A stretch of DNA of 64,000 nt. Source: Ardenticatenaceae bacterium. GTDB lineage: Bacteria; Chloroflexota; Anaerolineae; Promineifilales; Promineifilaceae. This document shows, one piece after another, positions 52,583 to 60,551 of this stretch; positions within the stretch are counted from its first letter, which is position 1; every line of letters starts with the position of its first letter. The DNA is taken from contig JACKCC010000006.1 in assembly GCA_020634245.1 (NCBI GenBank), forward strand, positions 248,001 to 312,000, read 5' to 3'. A model generated the notes under the pieces. The model saw nothing but the letters and a program-made list of their open reading frames with translations, ran no database searches and had not been told where the DNA came from. The position numbers and the translations under genes were made by a program.

Positions 52583-52800
52583 AAACTTGTTGCCTCCTCA
52601 TACCATACAGTTTGGATATCAAGTAAAATTTGTTTGGTTACCAGGCCCGGATCATCACTAAATCCGGGTAAGGATTGAATAATTTGCGCCAGTTCAACGA
52701 GTCCCACATCTTCAGGATTGTGGTCGGGGAAATGCTGAATTAATGCCACGGCAATGGCATAGGTGGCTTCCCAATACAACTCAGGCATCTGGTCTGTCAA
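52579..52800 (-). CDS. iscX: IscX-like small acidic protein
   Basis: 73 residues. The sequence matches the IscX pattern: LYWEATYAIAVALIQHFPDHNPEDV, then LVELAQIIQSLPGFSDDPG and ILLDIQTVWYEEA at the end (E. coli IscX has IGEALYDAYPDLDP, DLEDFDDDP and ILEAILLVWLDEAE). In E. coli IscX binds iron and the desulfurase IscS as a regulator of cluster assembly. Here it lies first in a unit with nuoB-nuoCD-nuoI, and overlaps nuoB by four bases. It could help fill the Fe-S-rich complex I subunits; that is inference. Confidence 0.82.
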   Translation of the reverse strand: MTDQMPELYWEATYAIAVALIQHFPDHNPEDVGLVELAQIIQSLPGFSDDPGLVTKQILLDIQTVWYEEATSL

Positions 52801-52845
52801 TGTTCCAACTCCCGCCTGGAAATTCCGAGCGTAAGTATATTACAA

Positions 52846-52883
52846 TGTGACAATGAGGGCGAATATTAATGACATTTGTCACA
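52846..52883. promoter_or_regulatory. Inverted repeat in the divergent iscX-glycosyltransferase region
   Basis: TGTGACAATG (52846-52855) faces CATTTGTCACA (52873-52883), a nearly perfect inverted repeat around 17 bp. It lies in the 149-bp region between the two divergent genes and could be an operator. Promoter boxes are not clear here. Confidence 0.45.
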
Positions 52884-52949
52884 AAAATTATCCTGTTTAC
52901 AAGTTTATCTTTTGGACGGTCTGTTGACAAAAACAATTAGGATTGATTT

Positions 52950-54092
52950 ATGAAAATATTGCTGGTTTCACCATATCATGGGGGCAGTCATCGAGCATGG
53001 GCTGAAGGGCTGCAAAGACACAGTCGGCATGATATGGAATGTTTGACGCTGCCCGACCGTTTTTGGAAGTGGCGGATGCACGGTGGCGCGGTGACGTTGG
53101 CCAATCGTTTTTTGGCTGAACTGATTGAGATGCCTGATGTGTTACTGGCGACGGATATGCTGGATTTGTCGACGTTTGCGGCGCTGGCGCGGCACAAATT
53201 GGGGCGGGTCCCATTGGTATTGTACATGCATGAGAATCAGTTGACCTATCCGCTGCCGGAGGATGGGGAAACGGGGCCAATGCGGCGGCAGTTGGGGGAG
53301 CGGGATCAGCATTATGCGTTTGTGAATTATGCGTCGATGTTAACGGCCGATCTCGTTCTGTTTAATTCGCAATATCACCACGACAGCTTTTTTGCCGCTT
53401 TGCCCAACTTTTTGAAGCATTTCCCGGAGTACAATGAGTTGGGCACGATTGATGATTTACAGCAGAAAAGTGAAGTGCTGCCGGTGGGTGTGGATTTTGG
53501 ACGGTTGGCAACTGATTACCAGCCACCAACCGCCAGCAACCAGCCACCATTGATTGTTTGGAACCAACGCTGGGAGTATGATAAGAACCCGGAGGCATTT
53601 TTTGCGGCGCTGTATGAATTGGCTGATGCAGGAGTACTGTTCCGATTGGCGTTGTGTGGACAGCAGTACGGGCAACGGCCGTCCACTTTTGATACAGCTT
53701 TGTCCCGATTATCGACCCAAATTGTCCATGTGGGATATGCAGAGGCGGGTGTATACCGGCGGTTGTTGTGGGAAGCGGCCTTTACCGTTTCCACGGCCCA
53801 TCATGAATTTTTTGGCATTAGCATTTTGGAAGCGATTGGCTGCCAGACATTTCCCATTTTGCCCCACCGCTTGAGTTACCCGGAGTTGATACCGGAGCCG
53901 TACCATTGGCGCTGTTTGTACGAAAATGAGGGCGGATTGGTGCAGCGGCTGCGTTGGGCGCTAACCCATGAGGCGGAGGCGAGAGAGATGGCGGCGGGGT
54001 TGGCAACGGCCGTACAGATTTATGACTGGCCACACATCGCGCCCCAATACGATGCCCGCCTGGAAAAACTTGTTGAGCAATCCTCAAAATAG
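52950..54092 (+). CDS. tRNA-queuosine mannosyltransferase-like (DUF3524) glycosyltransferase
   Basis: 380 residues. It has the DUF3524 N-terminal pattern, close to eukaryotic GTDC1/QTMAN: SPYHGGSHRAWAEGL, LPDRFWKWRMHGGA, LYMHENQLTYP, YASMLTADLVLFNSQYHHDSF. A GT-B C-terminal half follows (WNQRWEYDKNPEAF, HEFFGISILEAIGCQTFP). QTMAN puts mannose on queuosine in tRNA(Asp) in animals. Whether this bacterial protein acts on tRNA is not known. Residues near 190-203 (DYQPPTASNQPP) are a repetitive insertion. It is divergent from the iscX-nuo unit. Confidence 0.88.
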   Translation: MKILLVSPYHGGSHRAWAEGLQRHSRHDMECLTLPDRFWKWRMHGGAVTLANRFLAELIEMPDVLLATDMLDLSTFAALARHKLGRVPLVLYMHENQLTYPLPEDGETGPMRRQLGERDQHYAFVNYASMLTADLVLFNSQYHHDSFFAALPNFLKHFPEYNELGTIDDLQQKSEVLPVGVDFGRLATDYQPPTASNQPPLIVWNQRWEYDKNPEAFFAALYELADAGVLFRLALCGQQYGQRPSTFDTALSRLSTQIVHVGYAEAGVYRRLLWEAAFTVSTAHHEFFGISILEAIGCQTFPILPHRLSYPELIPEPYHWRCLYENEGGLVQRLRWALTHEAEAREMAAGLATAVQIYDWPHIAPQYDARLEKLVEQSSK

Positions 54093-54440
54093 GTTCGGCA
54101 GGCGGTCGGTTTTCGGGTATATTGGGGCAGAATTCCTCATTGCTCGGTTACGGAACCAGAATTCTTCACAAATGTATAGTTTGTCTGCTACACAGCGGCC
54201 CAGTTTTTATTTTGGTTGTGTGCGCGAAACGGCCGTATGCTCAACATTTTGTCGTCGATTACTCTAGGCGGATGTTACAAAAGATCACCCGTTCCTACCC
54301 AAATTTATTGGTAAAAAGTACTCTCCCATCCTTGTTAAAGAGATGATATAATAAGGTGTTCGAATCGTTGATACATCAACGATTTATTGATATTTGTCGG
54401 CAAAGTCGGCAAAAATTTAAACGTCAAAAAGGACCATTAA
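54093..54440 (+). promoter_or_regulatory. Non-coding region with glgP promoter and operator-like palindrome
   Basis: The 348 bp between the glycosyltransferase and glgP hold no convincing frame. An extended -10 box TGATATAAT is at 54344-54352. Ten bases further is a perfect 10-2-10 palindrome, AATCGTTGAT AC ATCAACGATT (54363-54384), over the predicted transcript start, as expected of a repressor site. One copy of ACGGCCGT is at about 54230. The ribosome site AAAAAGGACC precedes the glgP ATG at 54441. Confidence 0.6.
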
Positions 54441-56567
54441 ATGATACCTCTCGACGAGAAAATTCCTGAAAAAATTAATCGTCTACCGGAATTAGCTTAC
54501 AATCTGTGGTGGAGCTGGACTCCGGAAGCGCGGGAGCTGTTCCGGCGGCTGGATTATCCATTATGGCGGCGTACACAGCACAATCCGGTGCAGATGCTGC
54601 AAGAAATCAGTGGTGAGGAGTTGGAAAGGGCCGTTAAAGATGCCGCCTTCATCCGCCAGTACAATAAGGTGATGTTGATGTATGACGAGGAAATGCGGAA
54701 CGGCCGTTCCTGGTTCCATACCGAATTCCCTGACGTGACTGACAAAACCATCGCCTATTTCTCATTCGAATTTGGTTTACACAATTCCCTGCCCATTTAC
54801 TCCGGCGGCCTGGGCATTCTTTCCGGCGACCATGCCAAAGAAGCCAGCGATTTGGGCCTGCCTTTTGTGGGCATTGGGTTCATGTATCCGCAGGGGTATT
54901 TCCGGCAGCGACTGCCCTCCCATGGCTGGCAGGAAGCCGTCTACCAGCAGCTCGATCCCAACCAGGCCCCCATTCAGGCCATGACCACTCCTGACGGCCA
55001 GCCGCTGAAAATCAGCGTAAATTTGGCGGGCCGCCTGGTTTATGCGCGAATTTGGCGTGTTCAGGTCGGGCGTATTCCGTTATATCTGATGGATACGGAT
55101 GTTGATGATAACGATCCCTGGGATCGTGAATTGTCGGCCCGGTTGTATTCTGGCGACAGCGAAATGCGTATTCGTCAGGAGATCATGTTGGGTATTGGTG
55201 GCGTGCGTGCACTGCGCGCATTGGGCATCAATCCATCTGCTTTCCACATGAACGAAGGCCACTCCGGCTTTTTGCTTCTGGAATGCATCCGCGAATATGT
55301 CGCCCAAGGCATGAGCTTCCAGGCAGCCGCCGAAAAAGTTAAGGCGCACACTATCTTCACCACGCATACCCCAGTTCCGGCCGGTCACGACACCTTTAGC
55401 TTCCACATGGTCGAGAACTATTTTAACGGCTTGTGGGACGAACTGGGTATCAGTCGTGAGGCGTTCCTGGGTTTGGGGGGCCATGAGGAAGAGTGGGGAA
55501 TGGCCTTTAATATGACGGTCATGGCTTTGCGAATGGCCGGGCAGTCGAATGGTGTGAGCAAATTGCATGGTGAGGTTTCGCGCAGAATGTGGCAGGAAGT
55601 CTGGCCGCTTAAAAGCGTGGATGACGTACCCATTTGCTCTATTACTAATGGCGTTCATGTTCCCACCTGGGTTTCCGGCGAAATGGGGGATGTGTTTAGC
55701 AAGTATTTGGGGCCAGATTGGCTGGCGCGTCACGATGATCCGACTTTGTGGCAGAAACTGGCTGATATTCCCGATAGTGAATTATGGGATGTTCATCTGG
55801 ATTTGAAGCGGAAGCTGATGAGCTTTTTGCGGGAACATGTACGGCGGCGGTGGATTGACGGCCGTAACGATCCCACACAAGTCCTCACCGGCGGCACGAT
55901 GCTGGACCCGGAATCATTAACCATTGGTTTTGCCCGCCGTTTTGCAACCTATAAACGCGCCAACCTCATTTTTCGTGACTTTGACCGTTTGAAGACCATG
56001 TTGTTGGACATTCACCGCCCGGTGCAAATCGTGTTTGCCGGTAAAGCCCATCCTGCGGATGACCCCGGTAAGGCTTTGATTCAACAAATCTACAATATGG
56101 CCAAGCACAATCAATTAGGCGGCCGAATCGCTTTTATTGAAGATTACGATATGCACATGGCCCGCTATCTGGTGCAGGGCGTAGATGTCTGGCTGAATAC
56201 ACCGCGCCGTCCGCGCGAAGCCAGCGGTACCAGCGGTATGAAAGCTACGTTGAACGGCGTGCCTAATATGAGCATTATGGATGGCTGGTGGGTTGAAGGC
56301 TACAACGGAGCCAATGGTTGGGCCATTAATGGCGCTGAATTCGATTCCCATGATGAGCAGGACGAGTATGACGCCCAGGTGATCTACCGGCTGTTGGAAG
56401 AAGAGATAGTCCCCCTGTACTATAATCGTGACCGGGATGATGTGCCTCGCGGCTGGGTTGAGGTGATGCGTGAAGCCATTCGCTCCAATGCGCCCCAGTT
56501 CAGTATGCGCCGTATGGTCAAAGAGTACACGACAGAGATGTATCTCAAAGGGATGGGCTTGAAATAG
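54441..56567 (+). CDS. glgP: Alpha-glucan phosphorylase
   Basis: 708 residues, the short bacterial/archaeal type of the family. The DUF3417-like N-terminus (ELAYNLWWSWTPEARELFRRLD) is present, the active-site region AYFSFEFGLHNSLPIYSGGLGILSGDHAKEASDLG when read in parts, and the PLP-phosphate region with Lys in ASGTSGMKATLNGVPN. It cleaves glycogen or maltodextrin with phosphate to give glucose 1-phosphate in the cytoplasm. It has its own promoter region with a perfect palindrome. A terminator follows the stop directly. Confidence 0.96.
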   Translation: MIPLDEKIPEKINRLPELAYNLWWSWTPEARELFRRLDYPLWRRTQHNPVQMLQEISGEELERAVKDAAFIRQYNKVMLMYDEEMRNGRSWFHTEFPDVTDKTIAYFSFEFGLHNSLPIYSGGLGILSGDHAKEASDLGLPFVGIGFMYPQGYFRQRLPSHGWQEAVYQQLDPNQAPIQAMTTPDGQPLKISVNLAGRLVYARIWRVQVGRIPLYLMDTDVDDNDPWDRELSARLYSGDSEMRIRQEIMLGIGGVRALRALGINPSAFHMNEGHSGFLLLECIREYVAQGMSFQAAAEKVKAHTIFTTHTPVPAGHDTFSFHMVENYFNGLWDELGISREAFLGLGGHEEEWGMAFNMTVMALRMAGQSNGVSKLHGEVSRRMWQEVWPLKSVDDVPICSITNGVHVPTWVSGEMGDVFSKYLGPDWLARHDDPTLWQKLADIPDSELWDVHLDLKRKLMSFLREHVRRRWIDGRNDPTQVLTGGTMLDPESLTIGFARRFATYKRANLIFRDFDRLKTMLLDIHRPVQIVFAGKAHPADDPGKALIQQIYNMAKHNQLGGRIAFIEDYDMHMARYLVQGVDVWLNTPRRPREASGTSGMKATLNGVPNMSIMDGWWVEGYNGANGWAINGAEFDSHDEQDEYDAQVIYRLLEEEIVPLYYNRDRDDVPRGWVEVMREAIRSNAPQFSMRRMVKEYTTEMYLKGMGLK

Positions 56568-56595
56568 CCGGGTCGGTTAAGGATAGTTTATTGGA

Positions 56596-56635
56596 ATTGG
56601 AGATGATAGGCATGGCCTGCCATCTCCAATTTTTG
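56596..56635 (+). terminator. Terminator after glgP
   Basis: ATTGGAGATG (56596-56605) pairs with CATCTCCAAT (56621-56630), followed by TTTTTGT. The next ATG (56637) abuts the U-run. Confidence 0.8.
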
Positions 56636-56636
56636 T

Positions 56637-56975
56637 ATGATGAAGCGTTGGCTGTGGCGTTTGGGTTATTTGTTGGCACTCATCATCTGGTTGATGGTGA
56701 TGGCGTTCCCTATTTTTGCTTTTACGCTGGCCGGACGGGGCGAGATGATGTTTGGTGAGCCGACGGGCAGCCATGTACGGCTGTTTTTGCTGCGGGAACC
56801 GGATGCTGAGGGTGTGGGCGTGGAGTGGACACGGCCGTATTCTTCCCAACCGACCTGCACCCATACCAGCGTTACCTACATCATGTGGGAAGGCCGCAAC
56901 CAGAACACCAGCTACTGCCAATGTATCAATGAAAATAACGGGGCTGATTTGCCGGCGGCTTGCAGCCCGCCATAA
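56637..56975 (+). CDS. Small membrane-anchored protein, unknown
   Basis: 112 residues with an N-terminal basic-hydrophobic stretch (MMKRWLWRLGYLLALIIWLM, about 1-28), likely a signal anchor. The exported part has five Cys, probably paired (SQPTCTHTS, TSYCQCINEN, ADLPAACSPP). I do not recognise a family. It begins right behind the glgP terminator and lacks a ribosome site, and its frame overlaps the OsmC leader, so it is less certain than its neighbours. Confidence 0.5.
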   Translation: MMKRWLWRLGYLLALIIWLMVMAFPIFAFTLAGRGEMMFGEPTGSHVRLFLLREPDAEGVGVEWTRPYSSQPTCTHTSVTYIMWEGRNQNTSYCQCINENNGADLPAACSPP

Positions 56976-56992
56976 AAGATAAGGAAAAACAA

Positions 56993-57424
56993 ATGAGCGT
57001 AGCATTGAAATGGACGGGAGAAGGGAGTAAATTGTTTATCGGCCGTGATACATTTGGTCACGTGATTATGAGTGGTTCCTGGTCTGACGATGATTCAGAA
57101 TGGCAGGAATGGCGGGCTGTCAAGCCTTCAGATTTGTTGCTGCTTAGCCTGGCATCTTGTTCGGCCCATGACGTGGTATTGATTTTGGAGCGCCAGCGGC
57201 AGAAACTGCACGATCTGTATATTGAAGTTGAAGCCAAAAATGCCCCTGAACCACCGTACCAGTTTACCGACATTCATTTGCATTATATTGTCGCCGGGGA
57301 AGATCTCGATCTGACTAAGGTAGAGCGGGCTGTGGCTTTATCCGAAGAGAAGTATTGTTCGGTTGCGGCTACGGTACGGGGTGTCGCTAAATTGACCCAT
57401 TCGGTGAGTTTCAAAACAGAATAA
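56993..57424 (+). CDS. OsmC/Ohr-family protein
   Basis: 143 residues from the ATG at 56993, with AAGGAAAAACAA before it. The two peroxidatic cysteines of the OsmC fold are present: Cys in LLLSLASCSAHDV and Cys in EEKYCSVAATVRG, with an Arg/Glu pair (EWRAVKPSDL). It reduces organic peroxides or hypochlorite-derived oxidants. It is not clearly of the Ohr subtype. The in-frame extension from 56960 is part of the upstream gene. Confidence 0.92.
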   Translation: MSVALKWTGEGSKLFIGRDTFGHVIMSGSWSDDDSEWQEWRAVKPSDLLLLSLASCSAHDVVLILERQRQKLHDLYIEVEAKNAPEPPYQFTDIHLHYIVAGEDLDLTKVERAVALSEEKYCSVAATVRGVAKLTHSVSFKTE

Positions 57425-57593
57425 CGGATCCTACGGGGCGGGAGCCAGGTTCATATTTTTCTTTTGTTGCAAGATTTATATAAATAATCGGTGCATTGCT
57501 TCACCATCATGGCGTGTTGTGATACAATGAACGTGACATAACCGCGCTTGATTCACTCGATTGTTTGGCGCGGCTGAAATGTGGAAACGTGGC

Positions 57594-58088
57594 ATGGCAA
57601 CACCAGAACAAACAGAAACTCAAATTTATCAGCCTTCGCAATCTCAACTGGAGCGGGCGTCTGCACTGCGCCGGTTTAATTGGCTTTATGTGTATGGTCC
57701 TGTCATTGTTTTTAGTTTGATTGGGCTGGTTCTGGTGGGATTGCTGTTGTGGGGTGTTTTTTCACCGAATGTGACCGGAGCCAGGGAGTTTGCTTCTGGT
57801 TTGGCTGATTTGGTTATGATTTTCACGATTATGCCTCTTTTGCTGCTGTGCGCGATTGTTCCGGCGGCAGCTATTGGGTTGGTTGTGTATCGCCGTCAGC
57901 AGCCTAAGCAGGAACACGGCCGTTTCCAGACCCTTCTATGGCGGCTGGATACACTGGTCACCAAAGCAAAAGATAAAACCGCCCAAACAATGCCCAAAGC
58001 AGCAGCGCCTGTGATTAAAGGACATGCCTGGGTGGCATATATACGAACACTGTTGGCAGAAGTCAAAAAGCAATTTACTCGGAGATAG
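57594..58088 (+). CDS. Two-helix membrane protein, unknown
   Basis: 164 residues from the ATG at 57594; an ATG at 57579 is a second option. The N-terminal third is polar (PEQTETQIYQPSQSQLE), followed by two hydrophobic segments (WLYVYGPVIVFSLIGLVLVG, LADLVMIFTIMPLLLLCAIV) and a basic amphipathic C-terminus. I do not recognise a family. It is followed after three bases by another small membrane protein, so the two are likely co-translated. An extended -10 box TGATACAAT is at 57530-57538. Confidence 0.65.
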   Translation: MATPEQTETQIYQPSQSQLERASALRRFNWLYVYGPVIVFSLIGLVLVGLLLWGVFSPNVTGAREFASGLADLVMIFTIMPLLLLCAIVPAAAIGLVVYRRQQPKQEHGRFQTLLWRLDTLVTKAKDKTAQTMPKAAAPVIKGHAWVAYIRTLLAEVKKQFTRR

Positions 58089-58091
58089 GAA

Positions 58092-58310
58092 ATGGCTCAA
58101 GAAACAACAAACAGCAATTGGAAAACAAAAGTGCTTCTCATTGGCGCCGGGTTAGGCGCGGTGCTGGGATTAATGACAGCTTATTTATTGGCCCGAACAG
58201 CCGAAGAAAATCATGACGGCCCGCCCCAGATAAAAACCGGTGATGCTATCAAAATTGGGGTCAACGTAATTGGTGTGGTGCGGGGTATTGCTGCTTTGGC
58301 CGGCCGGTAA
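58092..58310 (+). CDS. Small membrane protein, unknown
   Basis: 72 residues with one Gly-rich hydrophobic helix (VLLIGAGLGAVLGLMTAYLL, about 14-34), a polar middle and a second weakly hydrophobic stretch (IKIGVNVIGVVRGIAALAG). CGGAGATAGGAA sits directly before the ATG. It lies three bases after the two-helix protein and 27 before a receiver gene, so all three form one unit. Function unknown. Confidence 0.65.
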   Translation: MAQETTNSNWKTKVLLIGAGLGAVLGLMTAYLLARTAEENHDGPPQIKTGDAIKIGVNVIGVVRGIAALAGR

Positions 58311-58337
58311 AATGACGCCAGCCAAATTTGAAAGATT

Positions 58338-58712
58338 ATGACAAACGTGATTGTGGTTGATGATGACCTGGCCAATACAACATTGATTAAAATGTTGTTG
58401 GAACTGGATGGATTCACAGTTGGGGCCTACGCGACGGTCGAAGAGGCAAAAAAGAAGGCTGCCGCTGATACCGATGCCTTTGTTGTTGATTATTATTTGG
58501 CGCGCGGCGCGAACGGTTTGGAATTGTTGCACGCTGTCCGAAATAGTGAAACGGCCGCACCCGCCCAAACCGCTTTTATCATTACCTCTGGTGATTACCG
58601 GCGTGAAGATGATGCGCTGGAGGCTGGTGCGGATCGATTTTTGTTCAAACCATATCCCCCCGAAACGCTTTCCAAAGAAATAGAAAAATTGTTGAACCGG
58701 GGTGATAAATAA
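58338..58712 (+). CDS. Single-domain response regulator
   Basis: 124 residues, a receiver with the acidic triad in VIVVDDDLANT, phosphoacceptor Asp in AFVVDYYLARGANG, Thr/Ser in FIITSGD and Lys in FLFKPYPPE. The output is not attached. It overlaps, or nearly abuts, the PHP/AlbA_2 gene (stop and start within two bases), so that the two probably work together. Confidence 0.9.
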   Translation: MTNVIVVDDDLANTTLIKMLLELDGFTVGAYATVEEAKKKAAADTDAFVVDYYLARGANGLELLHAVRNSETAAPAQTAFIITSGDYRREDDALEAGADRFLFKPYPPETLSKEIEKLLNRGDK

Positions 58713-58713
58713 T

Positions 58714-60483
58714 ATGACTGGACGATCAAGACGACGCAGCAAATCCAAGCCGCAAAAACTGCAATGGCGGCGCATGGATTTACATTTACATACGCCCGGT
58801 TCCAACGATTACCAGGACTCCCACATCATTTATCTCGACATTTTACGCCAGGCCGAAATTCGTGGTTTGGACATCATCGCCTTTACCGACCACAACTCGG
58901 TGGCCGGTTTTGCGGCGATGAAGAAGGAAATCGAGCAGTTGTTGTGGCTGGAGCAGTTGGGGCGGATGGAACCGGATGAAAAACGGCAGCTTGATGAGTA
59001 CCGGCGTTTGCTGGATAAAATCATGGTGCTGCCCGGTTTCGAATTCACGGCGACCTTTGGTTTCCACATTTTAGGTATTTTCCCCTCCGAAACGCCGATC
59101 AGTTTTTTGGAGCATTTGCTCCTCACCCTGAATGTGCCGGCCCATTTGCTAGAAGAAGGCAGTTCTACCGTTGGTGCGACCAGCGATGTACTCACTGCTT
59201 ACCGTGTCATCAATCAGGCTGGCGGACTGGTGATTGCCGCTCACGCCAATTCCAACAACGGCGTGGTGATGCGCGGTCTGGATATTGGCGGCCAGACGCG
59301 TATTGCTTACACCCAGGACCCTAATTTACACGTCCTGGAAGTAACTGATTTGGAGAAGCGAGGCCGGTACACGACGCGCCGATTCTTTGACGGCTCCAAG
59401 CCGGAGTATCCACGCCCCATGCGTTGTATACAAGGGTCCGACGCGCACCGGCTGGTACGGGAACCGGCTCCATCGAAAAATCTGGGCATTGGCGACCGCA
59501 TCACCGAAATTTTGCTGGATGAGGTCAGTTTTGAGGCGCTGGCTGATGTATTGAAGGGGAACGATTTTGCCCGGACACGGCCGTATCGCGGCCCGGCTAA
59601 TCCCATTGATTTTGTGCAGTTGGCCCGTGAAGAGGGCGAATCCATCGTTCAGACTTTCCATCCGGCTATCGCCCAGCGGGGCGGTTTTATGGATCGGGTG
59701 CTGCGCGATATTTGCGCTTTGGCCAACACCAACGGCGGCACGATTTACGTTGGCGTGTCTGACAACCCCAAAGAGGAACCGGCCGGGGTACGCGAACCGA
59801 ATAAGGCGATAGAGCGATTGTATACGGCCGTTGCCAACCGCTTCAGTCCCGAGATAGAACTGCATATTGACAGCCTGACTTCTCAGGGCAAACCCATCGT
59901 GCGCATCACCGTACAGCCGGGGCAAGATTTACCCTACGCCATCGACGACAACAAATTTTACGTGCGCGACGAATCCGAAACCAACCTGGCCGTGCGTGAC
60001 GAAATCGTGCGCCTGGTTGAACGCCGCCTGGAGCGAGCCGAAGGCGAAACCGAGGCGATTCCGCTGCCGCTGCCCTATCCTGTGCCCCCGGTCGAGGCTC
60101 CCAGACCGGAGAAAAAAGAAGGCGAAAAGAAGAGCCGCAGCCTGGAAGCACCCCGTACTGGCGTGGAAATTGTCAACAGTGAAAAGCGTCAGGGGATTGT
60201 TTACCATACCGTGCGCGATTTGCGCAATGGCAGTCTCATCAAAAATGTGACCCGCAAATCGGCTCGCAAATTGTGGCACTACGCCATCACCCAGGTTGAA
60301 TCCGGCGCGCCCAAACCCAACGAAATTAAGTGGCGCGGCAAAATTGCCGTCCTCAACCAGCGCAAAAAAGGCGACAACGTCTGGTACGATCTGGCCTTCC
60401 GTGATAACAGCGACGTCCATATTTATTATGGCGTCACAGACAGCGGTTTGAATGATGAGTGGTTGAAGTTAATTCAAGAATAG
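58714..60483 (+). CDS. PHP phosphoesterase / Schlafen AlbA_2 fusion protein
   Basis: 589 residues. The N-terminal PHP domain (about 20-270) has RRMDLHLHTPGSND, ITD-like AFTDHNSVAGFAAM and AHANSNNGVV with the metal ligands, and QGSDAHRL near 250. The central AlbA_2/Schlafen-type domain (about 310-440) has ALANTNGGTIYVGVSD, the typical nucleic-acid-interacting strand, and DNKFYVRDESETNLAVRDE. A Pro/Glu-rich linker leads to about 110 C-terminal residues (RNGSLIKNVTRKSARKLW) that I do not recognise. Possible roles are nucleic-acid cleavage or regulation. The start is the ATG at 58714. Confidence 0.85.
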   Translation: MTGRSRRRSKSKPQKLQWRRMDLHLHTPGSNDYQDSHIIYLDILRQAEIRGLDIIAFTDHNSVAGFAAMKKEIEQLLWLEQLGRMEPDEKRQLDEYRRLLDKIMVLPGFEFTATFGFHILGIFPSETPISFLEHLLLTLNVPAHLLEEGSSTVGATSDVLTAYRVINQAGGLVIAAHANSNNGVVMRGLDIGGQTRIAYTQDPNLHVLEVTDLEKRGRYTTRRFFDGSKPEYPRPMRCIQGSDAHRLVREPAPSKNLGIGDRITEILLDEVSFEALADVLKGNDFARTRPYRGPANPIDFVQLAREEGESIVQTFHPAIAQRGGFMDRVLRDICALANTNGGTIYVGVSDNPKEEPAGVREPNKAIERLYTAVANRFSPEIELHIDSLTSQGKPIVRITVQPGQDLPYAIDDNKFYVRDESETNLAVRDEIVRLVERRLERAEGETEAIPLPLPYPVPPVEAPRPEKKEGEKKSRSLEAPRTGVEIVNSEKRQGIVYHTVRDLRNGSLIKNVTRKSARKLWHYAITQVESGAPKPNEIKWRGKIAVLNQRKKGDNVWYDLAFRDNSDVHIYYGVTDSGLNDEWLKLIQE

Positions 60484-60490
60484 AATTCAG

Positions 60491-60550
60491 CCTCCCGGAG
60501 GGTCAATTCGGTAGGTTTGTTACTTGAGTTAACCCTCCGGGAGGGTTTTT
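60491..60550 (+). terminator. Hairpin between PHP/AlbA_2 gene and mogA
   Basis: CCTCCCGGAGGGT (60491-60503) pairs with ACCCTCCGGGAGG (60532-60544), then GTTTTTG. The next start codon (60552) follows directly, so the structure could also govern mogA translation. Confidence 0.75.
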
Positions 60551-60551
60551 G

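Noticed and set aside
54122..54346. 74-codon frame in the glgP upstream region
   Set aside because: No ribosome site, no family likeness, and it overlaps the promoter and palindrome.
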